Source: Ostreococcus lucimarinus CCE9901 (lineage: Eukaryota; Chlorophyta; Mamiellophyceae; Mamiellales; Bathycoccaceae). From it: 64,000 nt of DNA. The translations under genes and the position numbers were made by a program. Each line of letters opens with the position of its first letter. The stretch's first letter is position 1. This document shows, piece after piece, positions 19,211 through 28,370 of this stretch. The stretch covers positions 434,001-498,000 of the forward strand of contig NC_009355.1 in NCBI RefSeq assembly GCF_000092065.1. The letters are read 5' to 3'. The notes beneath the pieces are model-generated. The model saw nothing but the letters and a program-made list of their open reading frames with translations. It was not told the origin of the DNA and made no database searches.

Positions 19211-20029
19211 ATGGACGAGGACGACGCGACGACGCGGGAAGAGGAAGACGAGACGACGAGGCGCGCCGACGAGGCGACGCGCGAGACGCGCTGGGGGGGA
19301 GCGTTCGTGTGCTTCGTGGGGGCGAAACAACGAGGGAGCGCGTCGTCGTCGTCGCGCGGCGGGGCGGCGACGGGAGGACGGTGTCGACGACGGTCGGCGC
19401 TCGTGGCGCTGGAGGAACTCGGGTGCGAGATGAAGCGAGATTTCGGCGCGGCTGGGTTCTTGGCGGCGGCGCGGGAGGCGAACGTGCACGAGTGCGAGGA
19501 CAGCGGGATGCTGGCCGTGTTCGTGGGGGAGTTGGAGAATTTGGAGGAAATGGCGCGAGATTGTGATTTGCCGAGCGACGCGAACCCGGCGCACGTGGTG
19601 ACGCAATTGCGGTCTACGTACGGAACGCACTTTCTGGATGAACTCAAGGGGAGTTGGGCGTTCGCCATGGTGCATCCGCAGCGAGAAGCGGTGTTCGCGG
19701 CGGTCGATCGCGACGGTACGCACACGATTTACCGTGGACGAGGGTGTGAGGGCGGGGTGATCATCATGTACGCCCCGCGAGGGTCGAGTTTTAACCCGCG
19801 ACAGTGCGCCGCGCTAGATGTATTTGAGCTCACAAAGGTGCCCGCGGGGAGCTTCATCAGCGGCAACAAACACATCTCACCGCATCGATACGTGATGACG
19901 AAGAGCGATCAAGATTTGGCCGATACGTGTAATACGTTCGACGACATTCAATACGGTGGCGGCGATGGCACCGGACTGAACGATTTTTCAAAGTTGAAGG
20001 CGTCTCTCGAAACGCCTTCAGCGGATTGA
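19211..20029 (+). CDS. Class-II glutamine amidotransferase-like protein (TSJT1/aluminium-induced type, DUF3700)
   Basis: 272 residues. The core resembles plant stem-specific TSJT1/aluminium-induced proteins: LAVFVGELENLEEMAR at about 98-113, the GTHFLDELKGSWAFAMVHPQREAVFAAVDRDGTH block at about 137-172, and a final domain ending before a variable tail. This is the Ntn-type GATase-2 fold. The N-terminal nucleophile Cys of active enzymes cannot be placed, so a catalytic role is doubtful. The first ~30 residues are acidic and low complexity. It shares an 87-base divergent promoter with PIG-S. Confidence 0.75.
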   Translation: MDEDDATTREEEDETTRRADEATRETRWGGAFVCFVGAKQRGSASSSSRGGAATGGRCRRRSALVALEELGCEMKRDFGAAGFLAAAREANVHECEDSGMLAVFVGELENLEEMARDCDLPSDANPAHVVTQLRSTYGTHFLDELKGSWAFAMVHPQREAVFAAVDRDGTHTIYRGRGCEGGVIIMYAPRGSSFNPRQCAALDVFELTKVPAGSFISGNKHISPHRYVMTKSDQDLADTCNTFDDIQYGGGDGTGLNDFSKLKASLETPSAD

Positions 20030-20107
20030 TTCTTTTGTAATACCGAGCAGCGGCGCTGAGAAACAAACAAACAATCATCTAAATGACAAAAAATAATCTA
20101 CCACGAA

Positions 20108-22195
20108 TTAAAGCTTGGAGACGCCGAAGTTACCGCGGCTCAGCTTTGGTTGCAAGAGCTCGGTGTATCCGGGTGGCGTGTGCTTTCTGTTGAACGGCGC
20201 CGCTTGTACTTCTTCGTACAGTCGGCGGTAGACGTCTCCATCCTTCGCACCGAGCGCGGAGTTTAAGAAATAGTCGTGCAGTCCAAAAGAGTCAACGAGC
20301 GCTGCCGCATCTGGTCGAATTTCAGACAAAAGTTTAAAGATTTCTTGTCGAATCTCGGCCGCTTGTTCGCCGTCGATGTGCCCGTCTTCCAAAAACTCAC
20401 CCATCGTGTCATCCATACCACACAAACCGTGAAGGCAGACGAGGCGATGCAACACGTTTAACGTTTCCGCACTCACTCGAGATCGAGTCTCGTCGTACGC
20501 GAGGACGAAATTATACATGACGACGAACGCGCAATGCGCCTTCGCCGCGCCGATCCACTGTACCATGTGTACTCGCATCGCTTCGTCAGGCGACAAATCG
20601 CCCGTCACCTTGGAGGCTTCCGTGACTAACCGCCACGCCCGATGGGCGTACGCATCGAGGATGGCCTTTTCATCGCGTAAACTTGCGCCGAGAGCAAGCG
20701 CGCTCCGAGAACTTGCACCGTCGAGATAACGGAGCGCGTCCACAGGTGGTTGGCCATTGAGCATTTTTCGGTGCGCCTTTAACAAATACCGAGCGGTTTG
20801 TAAGCAAAGCACGTTGTTGTCACCTTCATACGTCACGTTGGGGGCGTAGGTGGCTAGTGTAGTGCCGAATCCCGCTAGGTTCATGTAGCCGTGACCACCG
20901 CACGTTAGACGACATGCTTCGATGGCATCCTTCGTCGCCCACGAACAGTACGCCTTGAGCCCGCTCGATGTGGCGTGAAGCTCTGGAAGGGCGGAGAAGT
21001 CCTTTTTCTCGCGGGAGTCCCTCTGGAACTCAAAATACATACGGCGCATGTAATCAGACGTGCAGTGAAAGGCAAATGCCTTAGCGAGAATGGGAAACAG
21101 CGTTCGCTGGCTGTGCTGATAATCGATAACTTGGCACTCCATCCCCGTCACCTCGTCGGCGTTCGATTGCCGGCGAACTAAATTGTATCGAATCGCAATA
21201 GTGACGGCTTTCTTCATGTAAAGCGCGGCGTTCATAACGATGTCGGAGCGAATGAAGACCATCGTACCGTACGAAACTTTCGCCACCGGCGCTGGCACGT
21301 ACGTACCGTCGCGTTCAACCTTGGAGTGACCCATCAACATTGCTCGGCGTTGGACGCGAACGTGATCAAATCTCAGAAACCCGTTGTCGACGGCGTTGTA
21401 GCCCATCTTGTTACCGATATCACCTATCGTGCATCCTGGTAACGGCTCATGCGTCTTATTATCGCGAATTTGCACCACGAACGGATGCACGCCATGATCG
21501 ACGCCTTTGGTGAACAATCGAGCCATCACGACGGCGTGTGTGGACGTCTTTCCCAATCCGCCCGGCCACCATTTTGTGCTCGTCAACGTCGGCGAGTGCA
21601 CGACGAACTCCTCGCGCTCTTCATCATAAGTCGCCGTCGTTTCTAGCCCTCTCAAGTAGGTTCCATGTCCGAGCTCCGTCTGCGCGTACGTCCCCACGCA
21701 CTCCAGCTTTACGCACTTTGGAATCCAATACTTTCGCTGTTCCTCGTCCCCTTGCCCTTGAATTGTGGGAATGAACATTCCTAGGTGTAAGTCCAGCCCC
21801 CCGGGTTCGTCGATCAACTCCCGCATGATTCGCGCCACGGCGATGGGTTCTTTCTCATTCATGCTCGCCACCGCGCTCGGCAGCGCCAAGTACATTCGCA
21901 GCGTGCGCTCGTACAGTTCGTCCCGCTCGTCAAAGTACTTGCCTCGCTTACTGAACGCCTCGTTCGTCGTCATCACCGACGCGATTCGCTGACGCAATTT
22001 ATAATTATCCTTCCCTCCCGCGAGCAAGACCTCGAGTTCGCGCGAGTTGAACGACGCCCGCGCGCGCTCGAGTCGCAAATCTTCCTTCGGGTCGCTCGTG
22101 CTCGCCGCGATGACGTCGCTCGATGGTTCGACGAGCGCGCGTGTGTGCGCGTCCACGACGCGGTGGCCGCGACCATCGCGCGAGTCGTCGAGCAT
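20108..22195 (-). CDS. Peroxisomal acyl-CoA oxidase
   Basis: 695 residues, the usual length for eukaryotic acyl-CoA oxidases. The FAD and substrate motifs are clear: CVGTYAQTELGHGT(Y) near residues 160-175, KWWPGGLGKT, the CRLTCGGHGYMNLAGF loop, and NVTYEGDNNVLCLQTARYLLK. The protein ends in SKL, a perfect PTS1, so it should enter peroxisomes. It performs the first step of beta-oxidation, making trans-2-enoyl-CoA and hydrogen peroxide. Chain-length preference cannot be read from sequence. The ATG at 22195 follows the family N-terminus well. No intron is seen. Confidence 0.95.
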   Translation of the reverse strand: MLDDSRDGRGHRVVDAHTRALVEPSSDVIAASTSDPKEDLRLERARASFNSRELEVLLAGGKDNYKLRQRIASVMTTNEAFSKRGKYFDERDELYERTLRMYLALPSAVASMNEKEPIAVARIMRELIDEPGGLDLHLGMFIPTIQGQGDEEQRKYWIPKCVKLECVGTYAQTELGHGTYLRGLETTATYDEEREEFVVHSPTLTSTKWWPGGLGKTSTHAVVMARLFTKGVDHGVHPFVVQIRDNKTHEPLPGCTIGDIGNKMGYNAVDNGFLRFDHVRVQRRAMLMGHSKVERDGTYVPAPVAKVSYGTMVFIRSDIVMNAALYMKKAVTIAIRYNLVRRQSNADEVTGMECQVIDYQHSQRTLFPILAKAFAFHCTSDYMRRMYFEFQRDSREKKDFSALPELHATSSGLKAYCSWATKDAIEACRLTCGGHGYMNLAGFGTTLATYAPNVTYEGDNNVLCLQTARYLLKAHRKMLNGQPPVDALRYLDGASSRSALALGASLRDEKAILDAYAHRAWRLVTEASKVTGDLSPDEAMRVHMVQWIGAAKAHCAFVVMYNFVLAYDETRSRVSAETLNVLHRLVCLHGLCGMDDTMGEFLEDGHIDGEQAAEIRQEIFKLLSEIRPDAAALVDSFGLHDYFLNSALGAKDGDVYRRLYEEVQAAPFNRKHTPPGYTELLQPKLSRGNFGVSKL

Positions 22196-22336
22196 CGCGC
22201 TCGTCCGCGACGTCGGGTCGGTCGCCGGACGTTCGGCGCGGATCAGTGACGCAAGATGCGCAACAATCCACAGTCATCCACAAGACCTCGTCTGCTCGTC
22301 GCGGGTGCGTTGCATAAAATTACAGCTTTATGTTGA

Positions 22337-23529
22337 CTATTGCGCTTCGCGCTGCTTTCGGCGAGTGTCCAAAACGGCGAGAATGCGGCGCAATGTGATA
22401 CCCTCGCCCGCTCCGTAGCCGTCGACGACGGAGTCCACGCCTGGGAACTCGCCGCCGCGCTGGAGCTGGTTGCGCACCATGACGGAAAAACCACCGGCTG
22501 ACGTGGCTTCGGAACACGTCGCCTGGGATCCACCGATAAAGATGACGTTCTCGGAAGAAAACCCGCGCTGGATGGCGATTTCAGATATCACTTCGGCGGT
22601 GAGCATCGAGCGACGACTCGTGGAGAACATCCCAGCATCGATGATGACGTCCGAGTTGAAGTTTTGGCGCTGCAAATTGCCGCCGATTTCCGGGGCGAGC
22701 AAATCGCCCTTGGTCTTCTTCATCATTCGCGCCGCCTCCGAGCGCGCCTGGGAAGCGATACCTTTGGTGGCGTTGAAACTTTCCGGTGCACCTGTGATGG
22801 AAATCGCCGCCGAGCGAAGTGGACCCAACCCGTGAAGCGCGGCTTCCAACACTCGATCCTCGCTCGTGGACGCCGTCTCGGAGATGATGAGCACTTGTAG
22901 CTTGTCGTTTTCGCGAATACAATCATCCACGAATCGCTCAACCCCGCTTCGAAGCTTGAGCGCGTGCTCGTCAATCATCAACTGGAACTGTTTCTCTTTC
23001 TCGTCGATCAAGTCGCGAAGGAATACGTCCCTCATCCGCGCTTCGTCCTCCCTCGACATCCCCGTCGGCGCGCCCGCGTCGACGACGCCCGCCGCGTCCG
23101 CGAGCGGCACCATATCCCCGAGTCTCTTTATCGCCTTCAAGTACTCGTCGTTATCGATCGCCCTTTTCGCCGTCGCGTTCAACTCGCTCGGGTACCCGTA
23201 AAAGTGAAAGTACCGCTCCAGCATCCCGTACGCGCTCCCGCCGCCGCTTCGCAACAGCGACGCGTACTCCCTGTGGTCCCAGTTCGCGCTCCGCACCCCT
23301 TTCGCCGCGAACGCGCGATTAAACGCGACTCGGTGCCCGTCCCCGTGCACGTCCACGAGCGCGCCGTCGCACTCAATCATCACCAGCGTCGTCTTCCCGT
23401 GCGCGCCGTCCACGACCTCCGTCGACGCGCGCGTCGCGCGCGCGCCCCGTCGACGCGCATTCAAACCACCGCGCCGCGCGAATCGCGTCGCGCGCGCGCC
23501 CGCGCGTCTCGCCGTCGTCATCGGCGTCA

Positions 23530-23536
<7 letters not shown>
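22337..23536 (-). CDS. HAD-superfamily CbbY-like protein, probably plastid-targeted, with altered nucleophile motif
   Basis: 399 residues if started at the ATG at 23536 (alternatives 23530 and 23521). The first ~45 residues are Arg/Ala/Thr rich, a likely plastid transit peptide. The body matches plant CbbY-like HAD proteins: motif I region LVMIECDGALVD then GHRVAFNRAF, motif II around VLIISETAST, a Lys in MMKKTKGD, and motif IV region ENVIFIGGSQATCSEATSAGG. Motif I reads ECDG where active family members have DxDG, so the nucleophilic Asp is Glu. In motif IV the usual acidic residues are also weak (GGSQA). It may be a non-catalytic or re-specialised member. Confidence 0.7.
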
Positions 23537-23574
<38 letters not shown>

Positions 23575-23974
23575 ACGCGGCGCGCGCGACGTCCGCGAAC
23601 GAACGCACGCACCGACGAGTGCGGGCGCGCGTTCGACGTTCGAAATCGAACGCGCGCCGCGTCCGTCCGTCGGTTTTGCGCCACGTGGCGTGTTTTTTCC
23701 ATCCGACGCGCCGCCCGCCAGGCGACGACGACGACGACGGATGGACGACGGATGACCGACGACCGACGACCGACGCTACTCGACCGCGCGACGGGACCGC
23801 GCGAGGACCCGAGCCGAGTCGCGCGCGGTGTCGGTGACCCGGCGCGCGACCCGGCGCGGCGTCGGTGACCGCGGCGTCGGCGCGCGAACGCGCGCGAACG
23901 CGCCTATCCATCGGCGCTCGCCAACGTTCGGGCGCGAGAAAGTTTGAACGCGACGGCGCGCGGAGGCGCGCGGG
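23537..23974. promoter_or_regulatory. Divergent intergenic region with CGT microsatellite, between HAD-like gene and SPT fusion
   Basis: 438 bases separate the two start codons. It begins with about eleven perfect CGT units (23537-23570); on the minus strand these are ACG codons in frame with, and just upstream of, the HAD-like ATG, so translation could begin further up. Around 23750-23900 there are short GC-rich tandem units (ccgacga; gtcggtgacc repeated). No TATA box is obvious. Confidence 0.4.
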
Positions 23975-26900
23975 ATGGAGTACGCGGAGTACAGACCCGA
24001 TAGTAAAAACGTCGCGCTGAAGAATCGCAGCGCGTATCGATTGGTCGGACACACGTGCGCGACGTACGCGCAGTACGTGGTGTACGTCGCCGAGGGCGTG
24101 GCGAAGAATACGTTCAACGCGCTGCGAGGGATAAAAGACTGGCGGACGGATGATGAGAATGGGGAAAAGAATGACTTGACGCCGCTGAGCGCGGGTAAGG
24201 CTAAGGACTTTTTCTACATCGGGAACATGTACGGAAACATCGAGGATACGTTTAATCGACCGATTTATTCGTCGCCGGAGGATTTTATCGACGTCGCGAT
24301 TCGGGCGCCGGAACACAACCGCGGGTACTTTGCGCGCTTGCAAGCGACGCCAGAGTCGAGAAAGTGCTTGAATTTGGGGAGTTATAATTATCTCGGGTTC
24401 GGTGGCGTCAACGAGCACTGCACACCGGTTGTGGAGAAATCTTTGAGCGAGTATCCAGTGACGAGCGGATCGCCCGCGGCGGAGCTCGGACGAGACAAAA
24501 ACTTGCGCGAGGTGGAAGATCTCGTGGCCAGATTCGTAGGCAAAGAGAGCGCGTGCGTGGTCGGTATGGGCTTTGCGACGAATAGTACGGTGATTCCGGC
24601 GCTTTGCTCGAAGGGCGACTTGATCATTTCTGATGCCTTAAATCACGCATCGATCGTTGAAGGCGCGCGCTTGAGCGGGGCAAAGATTCGCCCGTTTAAG
24701 CACCAGTGCGTGGGTGACTTGGAACTCATCTTACAAGACGCGGTTTTGGGTGGATACAATTACAACAAGATTGTCGTCATCGTGGAAGGTATTTATTCCA
24801 TGGAAGGTGAAGTTTGCAACTTGAAGCCGATCGTGGAGGTGGCGAAAATGTACGGCGCGCACGTGTACTTGGACGAGGCACACTCCATCGGCGCCGTCGG
24901 TCCGACGGGGCGAGGCGTGTGTGAAGAGCTTGGCGTTGATACCAAGGACATCACCGTCATGATGGGTACTTTTACCAAGTCATTCGGTGCCGCCGGTGGA
25001 TACGTGGCGGGTGATAAAGAGGTTGTGGAAGCCGTGAAGCGCTTTTCGCTCGGGTACACCGAGGCGGTTTCCATGGCGCCGGCGGTGTGCGCACAAGTCC
25101 TCTCATCTTTGCGTTTGATTTCCGGCGAAGACGGCACAGATATCGGAAAGAAAAAGCTTGATGCGCTCCGAGCAAACTCGGAATTTTTTCGTGATGGCTT
25201 AGTAGCGCTTGGCTTGGAAGTTCTCGGCCATCATCCGTCACCAATCATGCCCGTCATGCTCTATCAACCATACAAGATTGGCGATTTCTCTCGTCTTGCT
25301 TTCAATCGTGGTTTAGCCGTGGTCGTCGTCGGTTCTCCCGCCACGCCGATAACGCTGCCGCGTGTGCGCTTCTGCATTTCTGCTGCGCACAAGAGGGCCG
25401 ATCTGGAGAATGCATTGCACGTGATTTCTGACATTGCCGACGAGCTTTGCCTCAAGTTTAAGAAGTATCCCGCGAACCGATTTTTTCCGGGTTCCATCGA
25501 GGAGCTCGAAAAGCGAGAGCACAAAGAGAGTAAGAAACGAGTAGAGTACGCGTTAAAAAACAGAGAAAAGGCTTTGGAGTCTGCGTCTCGACTCCACTGG
25601 GCCCCCGTTTCCGTGGGCAGCAAGGTAAACGAAGAGATGAAACTCGAAGATGCCAAGGTTGAGCAGTTCGCCAAGTCCGAGATGAAGGATTCGTACGACA
25701 TGGTACTTAGCTCGCAAGATTTCTTAGATTTGACCCTCGACGAAACCATGCGATCTCAGTGCGCTGAAACTATTCATCGCTATGGTCTCGGATCGTGCTC
25801 ACCTCGTGGTTTTTATGGCACATTCCGTCCGCACATGGATTTGGAAGCCAAGATTGCGAAATTTCTCGGCGTGGGTGAAGCTGTGCTTTACTCTTTCGGC
25901 GTTTGCACTGCGTCCAGTGTCATTCAAGCTTTAGCGTCAAAAAGTGATGTGGCTGTGGTCGATCGAGGCGTTGGACCGAGTATCATCGCTGGTTTACGTT
26001 TGGCGAAGCTCGAAATTAGATGGTACAATCACGCCGATCCTGCTGATGCGGCGCGTGTTTTTGCGCAAATTGAAACCGAAGATGGTTCCACGTCTGCGAG
26101 GCTCACCCGACCTGTCAGACGTCGATGGTTGATTACTGAAGCATGTTTTGGCTCCACCGGTCGATGTGCGCCTCTCCGTGAACTTGTAGCTTTGAAGGAT
26201 CATCACCATGCACGAATGATTCTCGATGAGTCGTTCTCCTTTGGCGCCATGGGTGAAAGTGGTCGTGGTCTGATTGAACACGTTGGACTACCCAGCAGCT
26301 CTGTTGATGTCATTTGTGCTTCGTTGGAGAACGCGTGCGCATCTGTGGGTGGTTTTGTGGCCGGAGATACGGGAGTCGTGGCTTACCAACGCTTGATGGG
26401 AAGTGGTTACGTCTTCTCAGCGTCCTTACCGCCCTACCTCGCGACGGCTTCTTTACACGCCATCAGCCGCATCGAAGCTGAACCGGCCATGGTTGAAAAG
26501 CTTCATGACGCGGCGCGACGTACTCGCAGCGCACTCGTCAGTGGAGACATTCCCGGTATGACTACTGATGCAGATGCCGACTCGCCAGTCATCCCCGTCA
26601 AGCTCTCGGCCGGCGTTGGGAGCGGGGACGAGAACATGCTTCTGCATCGCATCGCTGCTCGTATGCGAAGTAAAGGATTTGGTGTGTGCGTGGCTCGAGT
26701 CAGTCCTGTCATTTTACCGTCTCACCGCCCCCCGCCGTCCCTTCGTCTATATGCGCACGCCAGTCACACGGCGGACAAGATTGACAAGATGCTCACAGTG
26801 CTTCGAGATGCTGCGTTGGATATCCTCCCGCAGCACGCTTTAGCGTCGCCATTACCGCAAAAGCGACCGTCGCTCGATCATCAAGTTCACGTTTCGCCCA

Positions 26901-28234
26901 GGTCACTATTCACATCGCAGTCGTACTCTACTGATGCGCCAAGTGTGCCGAAAACGTTCAATAGCAAAGAACTCGAAGCCATCAGGAAAAAGATGATGGT
27001 TGAAGAAGAGATGGAAGAAACCAAGGCTTGGAAACTTTCGCTTCTCGATAACGACATCGATGAAGAGCCGAACAGTCTTTCCGTGCCTCTGCTCGTGGGT
27101 TTACTCTGGTGTCACAATTTATTCCGCCGTTACATCATCGGTCAAATCAACATCACCAAACACTTGGTTCCTAACATTCTCACTAAAGTTGGCTTGCATC
27201 CAGAGCAAGTCGGAACCGTCGGTCGCACTTTCCACGTCATTTCAATGTGGTTAGGCAGCCGAAACTTTTACTATTTAGTACTTCCCGTTATCGTGTGGAC
27301 TGTGGACAGCAGTTACGCGCAGTTAATGATGATTATTTACTGCATGAGCTGCGCCTACGGCTGCCTGACGAAGGGTACGATGAGCACTCAGAGCTCGAGT
27401 AAGCGACCGGCGCAAAGTTCTCTCGGCGCTCTAGCTCCTCATAAGGTGTACGCATGGCCATCGATTGCTGGTATGAATGCTTCCGCCATTCCTTTCTTCG
27501 TGCTTCGTTGGAGATACGGCAGCGTGCCGCTTTGGGAGATGGAGCATCCTTACATCGTCGTCGGAGATTACCTACTCGCATTCGCTTATATGATGGCGAT
27601 CGTAATCAGCCGCTTGGCCACTGGTGAGTCGCCAGCCAATATGCAGGGTGGTGTAGTACTCGGTGCGGTCGGGCTGCGACTGGTTTTACCTCTCATGGAT
27701 TGGTGCAACGCCGGCCTCCAGGCTGGGACGGTGATGACGACGCAAGGCGCTTCTTTCCTCGCCTTGACGTCCGCGGCGATTCTTCTTTTCCCTGTCCCGC
27801 TGAACAGCCGAGGTCACATTCTTGTCGCCGCGCAGACGTGCTACCGCCGCATGTGGCGCACCTTGTTTTACATGCTTGCATTCATAGTGGGCGCGATTTG
27901 GCGCGAAAAGCCGACGAAAGTCGCGGCGTTTCCAACGACAATCCGTGAGTGGTTCACCTTGATTGCCGCGAAGGCTATCATCGGCCACATCGTTCTTTAC
28001 GTCGTTGTTCTCGCGATTGGATCCCTCGCTAAGATTAGTTTCGAAGGTGCCCTTCGCCTCTATGTGCGAGAGATTAAACCGCGCGTGCAAAAGCCCGGGC
28101 ACAAGAGCGGCTCCGTCGGCACGGTGCACATGCGCCGCGCCGCACTCTACTTCGTCGAGCTCGCCCAGGACATCACCGCCGGTCTCACCACTGCGAACGT
28201 TGTTCCAAAAATTTTCGACGCGCTCGCAATTTAA
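23975..28234 (+). CDS. Single-chain serine palmitoyltransferase: LCB2-LCB1 fusion plus PAP2-like multi-pass membrane domain
   Basis: 1419 residues in one uninterrupted frame. Residues ~1-530 are LCB2: LGSYNYLGFG, YLDEAHSIGAVGP and GTFTKSFGAAGGYVAGD, with the PLP lysine at K335. Residues ~560-985 are LCB1: SCSPRGFYGTFRPHMDLE (C608 sits where the human SPTLC1 disease-site Cys lies) and ASLENACASVGGFVAGD, which lacks the lysine as LCB1 does. Residues ~1030-1419 have about eight membrane segments; YAWPSIAGMNAS near 1160 and SRLATGES near 1212 align with PAP2-type sphingosine-phosphate phosphatase motifs, but the catalytic His residues are missing. SPT condenses serine and acyl-CoA in the ER as the first step of sphingolipid synthesis. 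Normally LCB1 and LCB2 are separate genes; a fused LCB2-LCB1 is known from a coccolithovirus. Confidence 0.93.
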   Translation: MEYAEYRPDSKNVALKNRSAYRLVGHTCATYAQYVVYVAEGVAKNTFNALRGIKDWRTDDENGEKNDLTPLSAGKAKDFFYIGNMYGNIEDTFNRPIYSSPEDFIDVAIRAPEHNRGYFARLQATPESRKCLNLGSYNYLGFGGVNEHCTPVVEKSLSEYPVTSGSPAAELGRDKNLREVEDLVARFVGKESACVVGMGFATNSTVIPALCSKGDLIISDALNHASIVEGARLSGAKIRPFKHQCVGDLELILQDAVLGGYNYNKIVVIVEGIYSMEGEVCNLKPIVEVAKMYGAHVYLDEAHSIGAVGPTGRGVCEELGVDTKDITVMMGTFTKSFGAAGGYVAGDKEVVEAVKRFSLGYTEAVSMAPAVCAQVLSSLRLISGEDGTDIGKKKLDALRANSEFFRDGLVALGLEVLGHHPSPIMPVMLYQPYKIGDFSRLAFNRGLAVVVVGSPATPITLPRVRFCISAAHKRADLENALHVISDIADELCLKFKKYPANRFFPGSIEELEKREHKESKKRVEYALKNREKALESASRLHWAPVSVGSKVNEEMKLEDAKVEQFAKSEMKDSYDMVLSSQDFLDLTLDETMRSQCAETIHRYGLGSCSPRGFYGTFRPHMDLEAKIAKFLGVGEAVLYSFGVCTASSVIQALASKSDVAVVDRGVGPSIIAGLRLAKLEIRWYNHADPADAARVFAQIETEDGSTSARLTRPVRRRWLITEACFGSTGRCAPLRELVALKDHHHARMILDESFSFGAMGESGRGLIEHVGLPSSSVDVICASLENACASVGGFVAGDTGVVAYQRLMGSGYVFSASLPPYLATASLHAISRIEAEPAMVEKLHDAARRTRSALVSGDIPGMTTDADADSPVIPVKLSAGVGSGDENMLLHRIAARMRSKGFGVCVARVSPVILPSHRPPPSLRLYAHASHTADKIDKMLTVLRDAALDILPQHALASPLPQKRPSLDHQVHVSPRSLFTSQSYSTDAPSVPKTFNSKELEAIRKKMMVEEEMEETKAWKLSLLDNDIDEEPNSLSVPLLVGLLWCHNLFRRYIIGQINITKHLVPNILTKVGLHPEQVGTVGRTFHVISMWLGSRNFYYLVLPVIVWTVDSSYAQLMMIIYCMSCAYGCLTKGTMSTQSSSKRPAQSSLGALAPHKVYAWPSIAGMNASAIPFFVLRWRYGSVPLWEMEHPYIVVGDYLLAFAYMMAIVISRLATGESPANMQGGVVLGAVGLRLVLPLMDWCNAGLQAGTVMTTQGASFLALTSAAILLFPVPLNSRGHILVAAQTCYRRMWRTLFYMLAFIVGAIWREKPTKVAAFPTTIREWFTLIAAKAIIGHIVLYVVVLAIGSLAKISFEGALRLYVREIKPRVQKPGHKSGSVGTVHMRRAALYFVELAQDITAGLTTANVVPKIFDALAI

Positions 28235-28370
28235 AAGACGCTGTAACACCATTCGTTTTTCAATAGTCTTGTCCGCCAGCTGCGAAAGAAAGAAAGCGCC
28301 CGCCTCTCGGAGGTTGTCTTTTCCACAAGATGAGGGAGGTGCCGACGCCAGTTCGCGCTCGACGTCGAAG

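Noticed and set aside
18418-19566. Plus-strand ORF of 382 codons overlapping PIG-S
   Set aside because: Antisense to PIG-S, almost only Arg/Ala/Ser/Pro, and overlaps the next real gene in another frame.
22964-23755. Plus-strand ORF of 263 codons over the HAD-like gene
   Set aside because: Antisense shadow with a long Arg/His run produced by the CGT repeat.
23975-28234. SPT fusion as a virus-derived gene
   Set aside because: The fused order resembles the coccolithoviral enzyme, but base composition matches neighbours and no viral genes flank it; direction of transfer cannot be judged without a tree.
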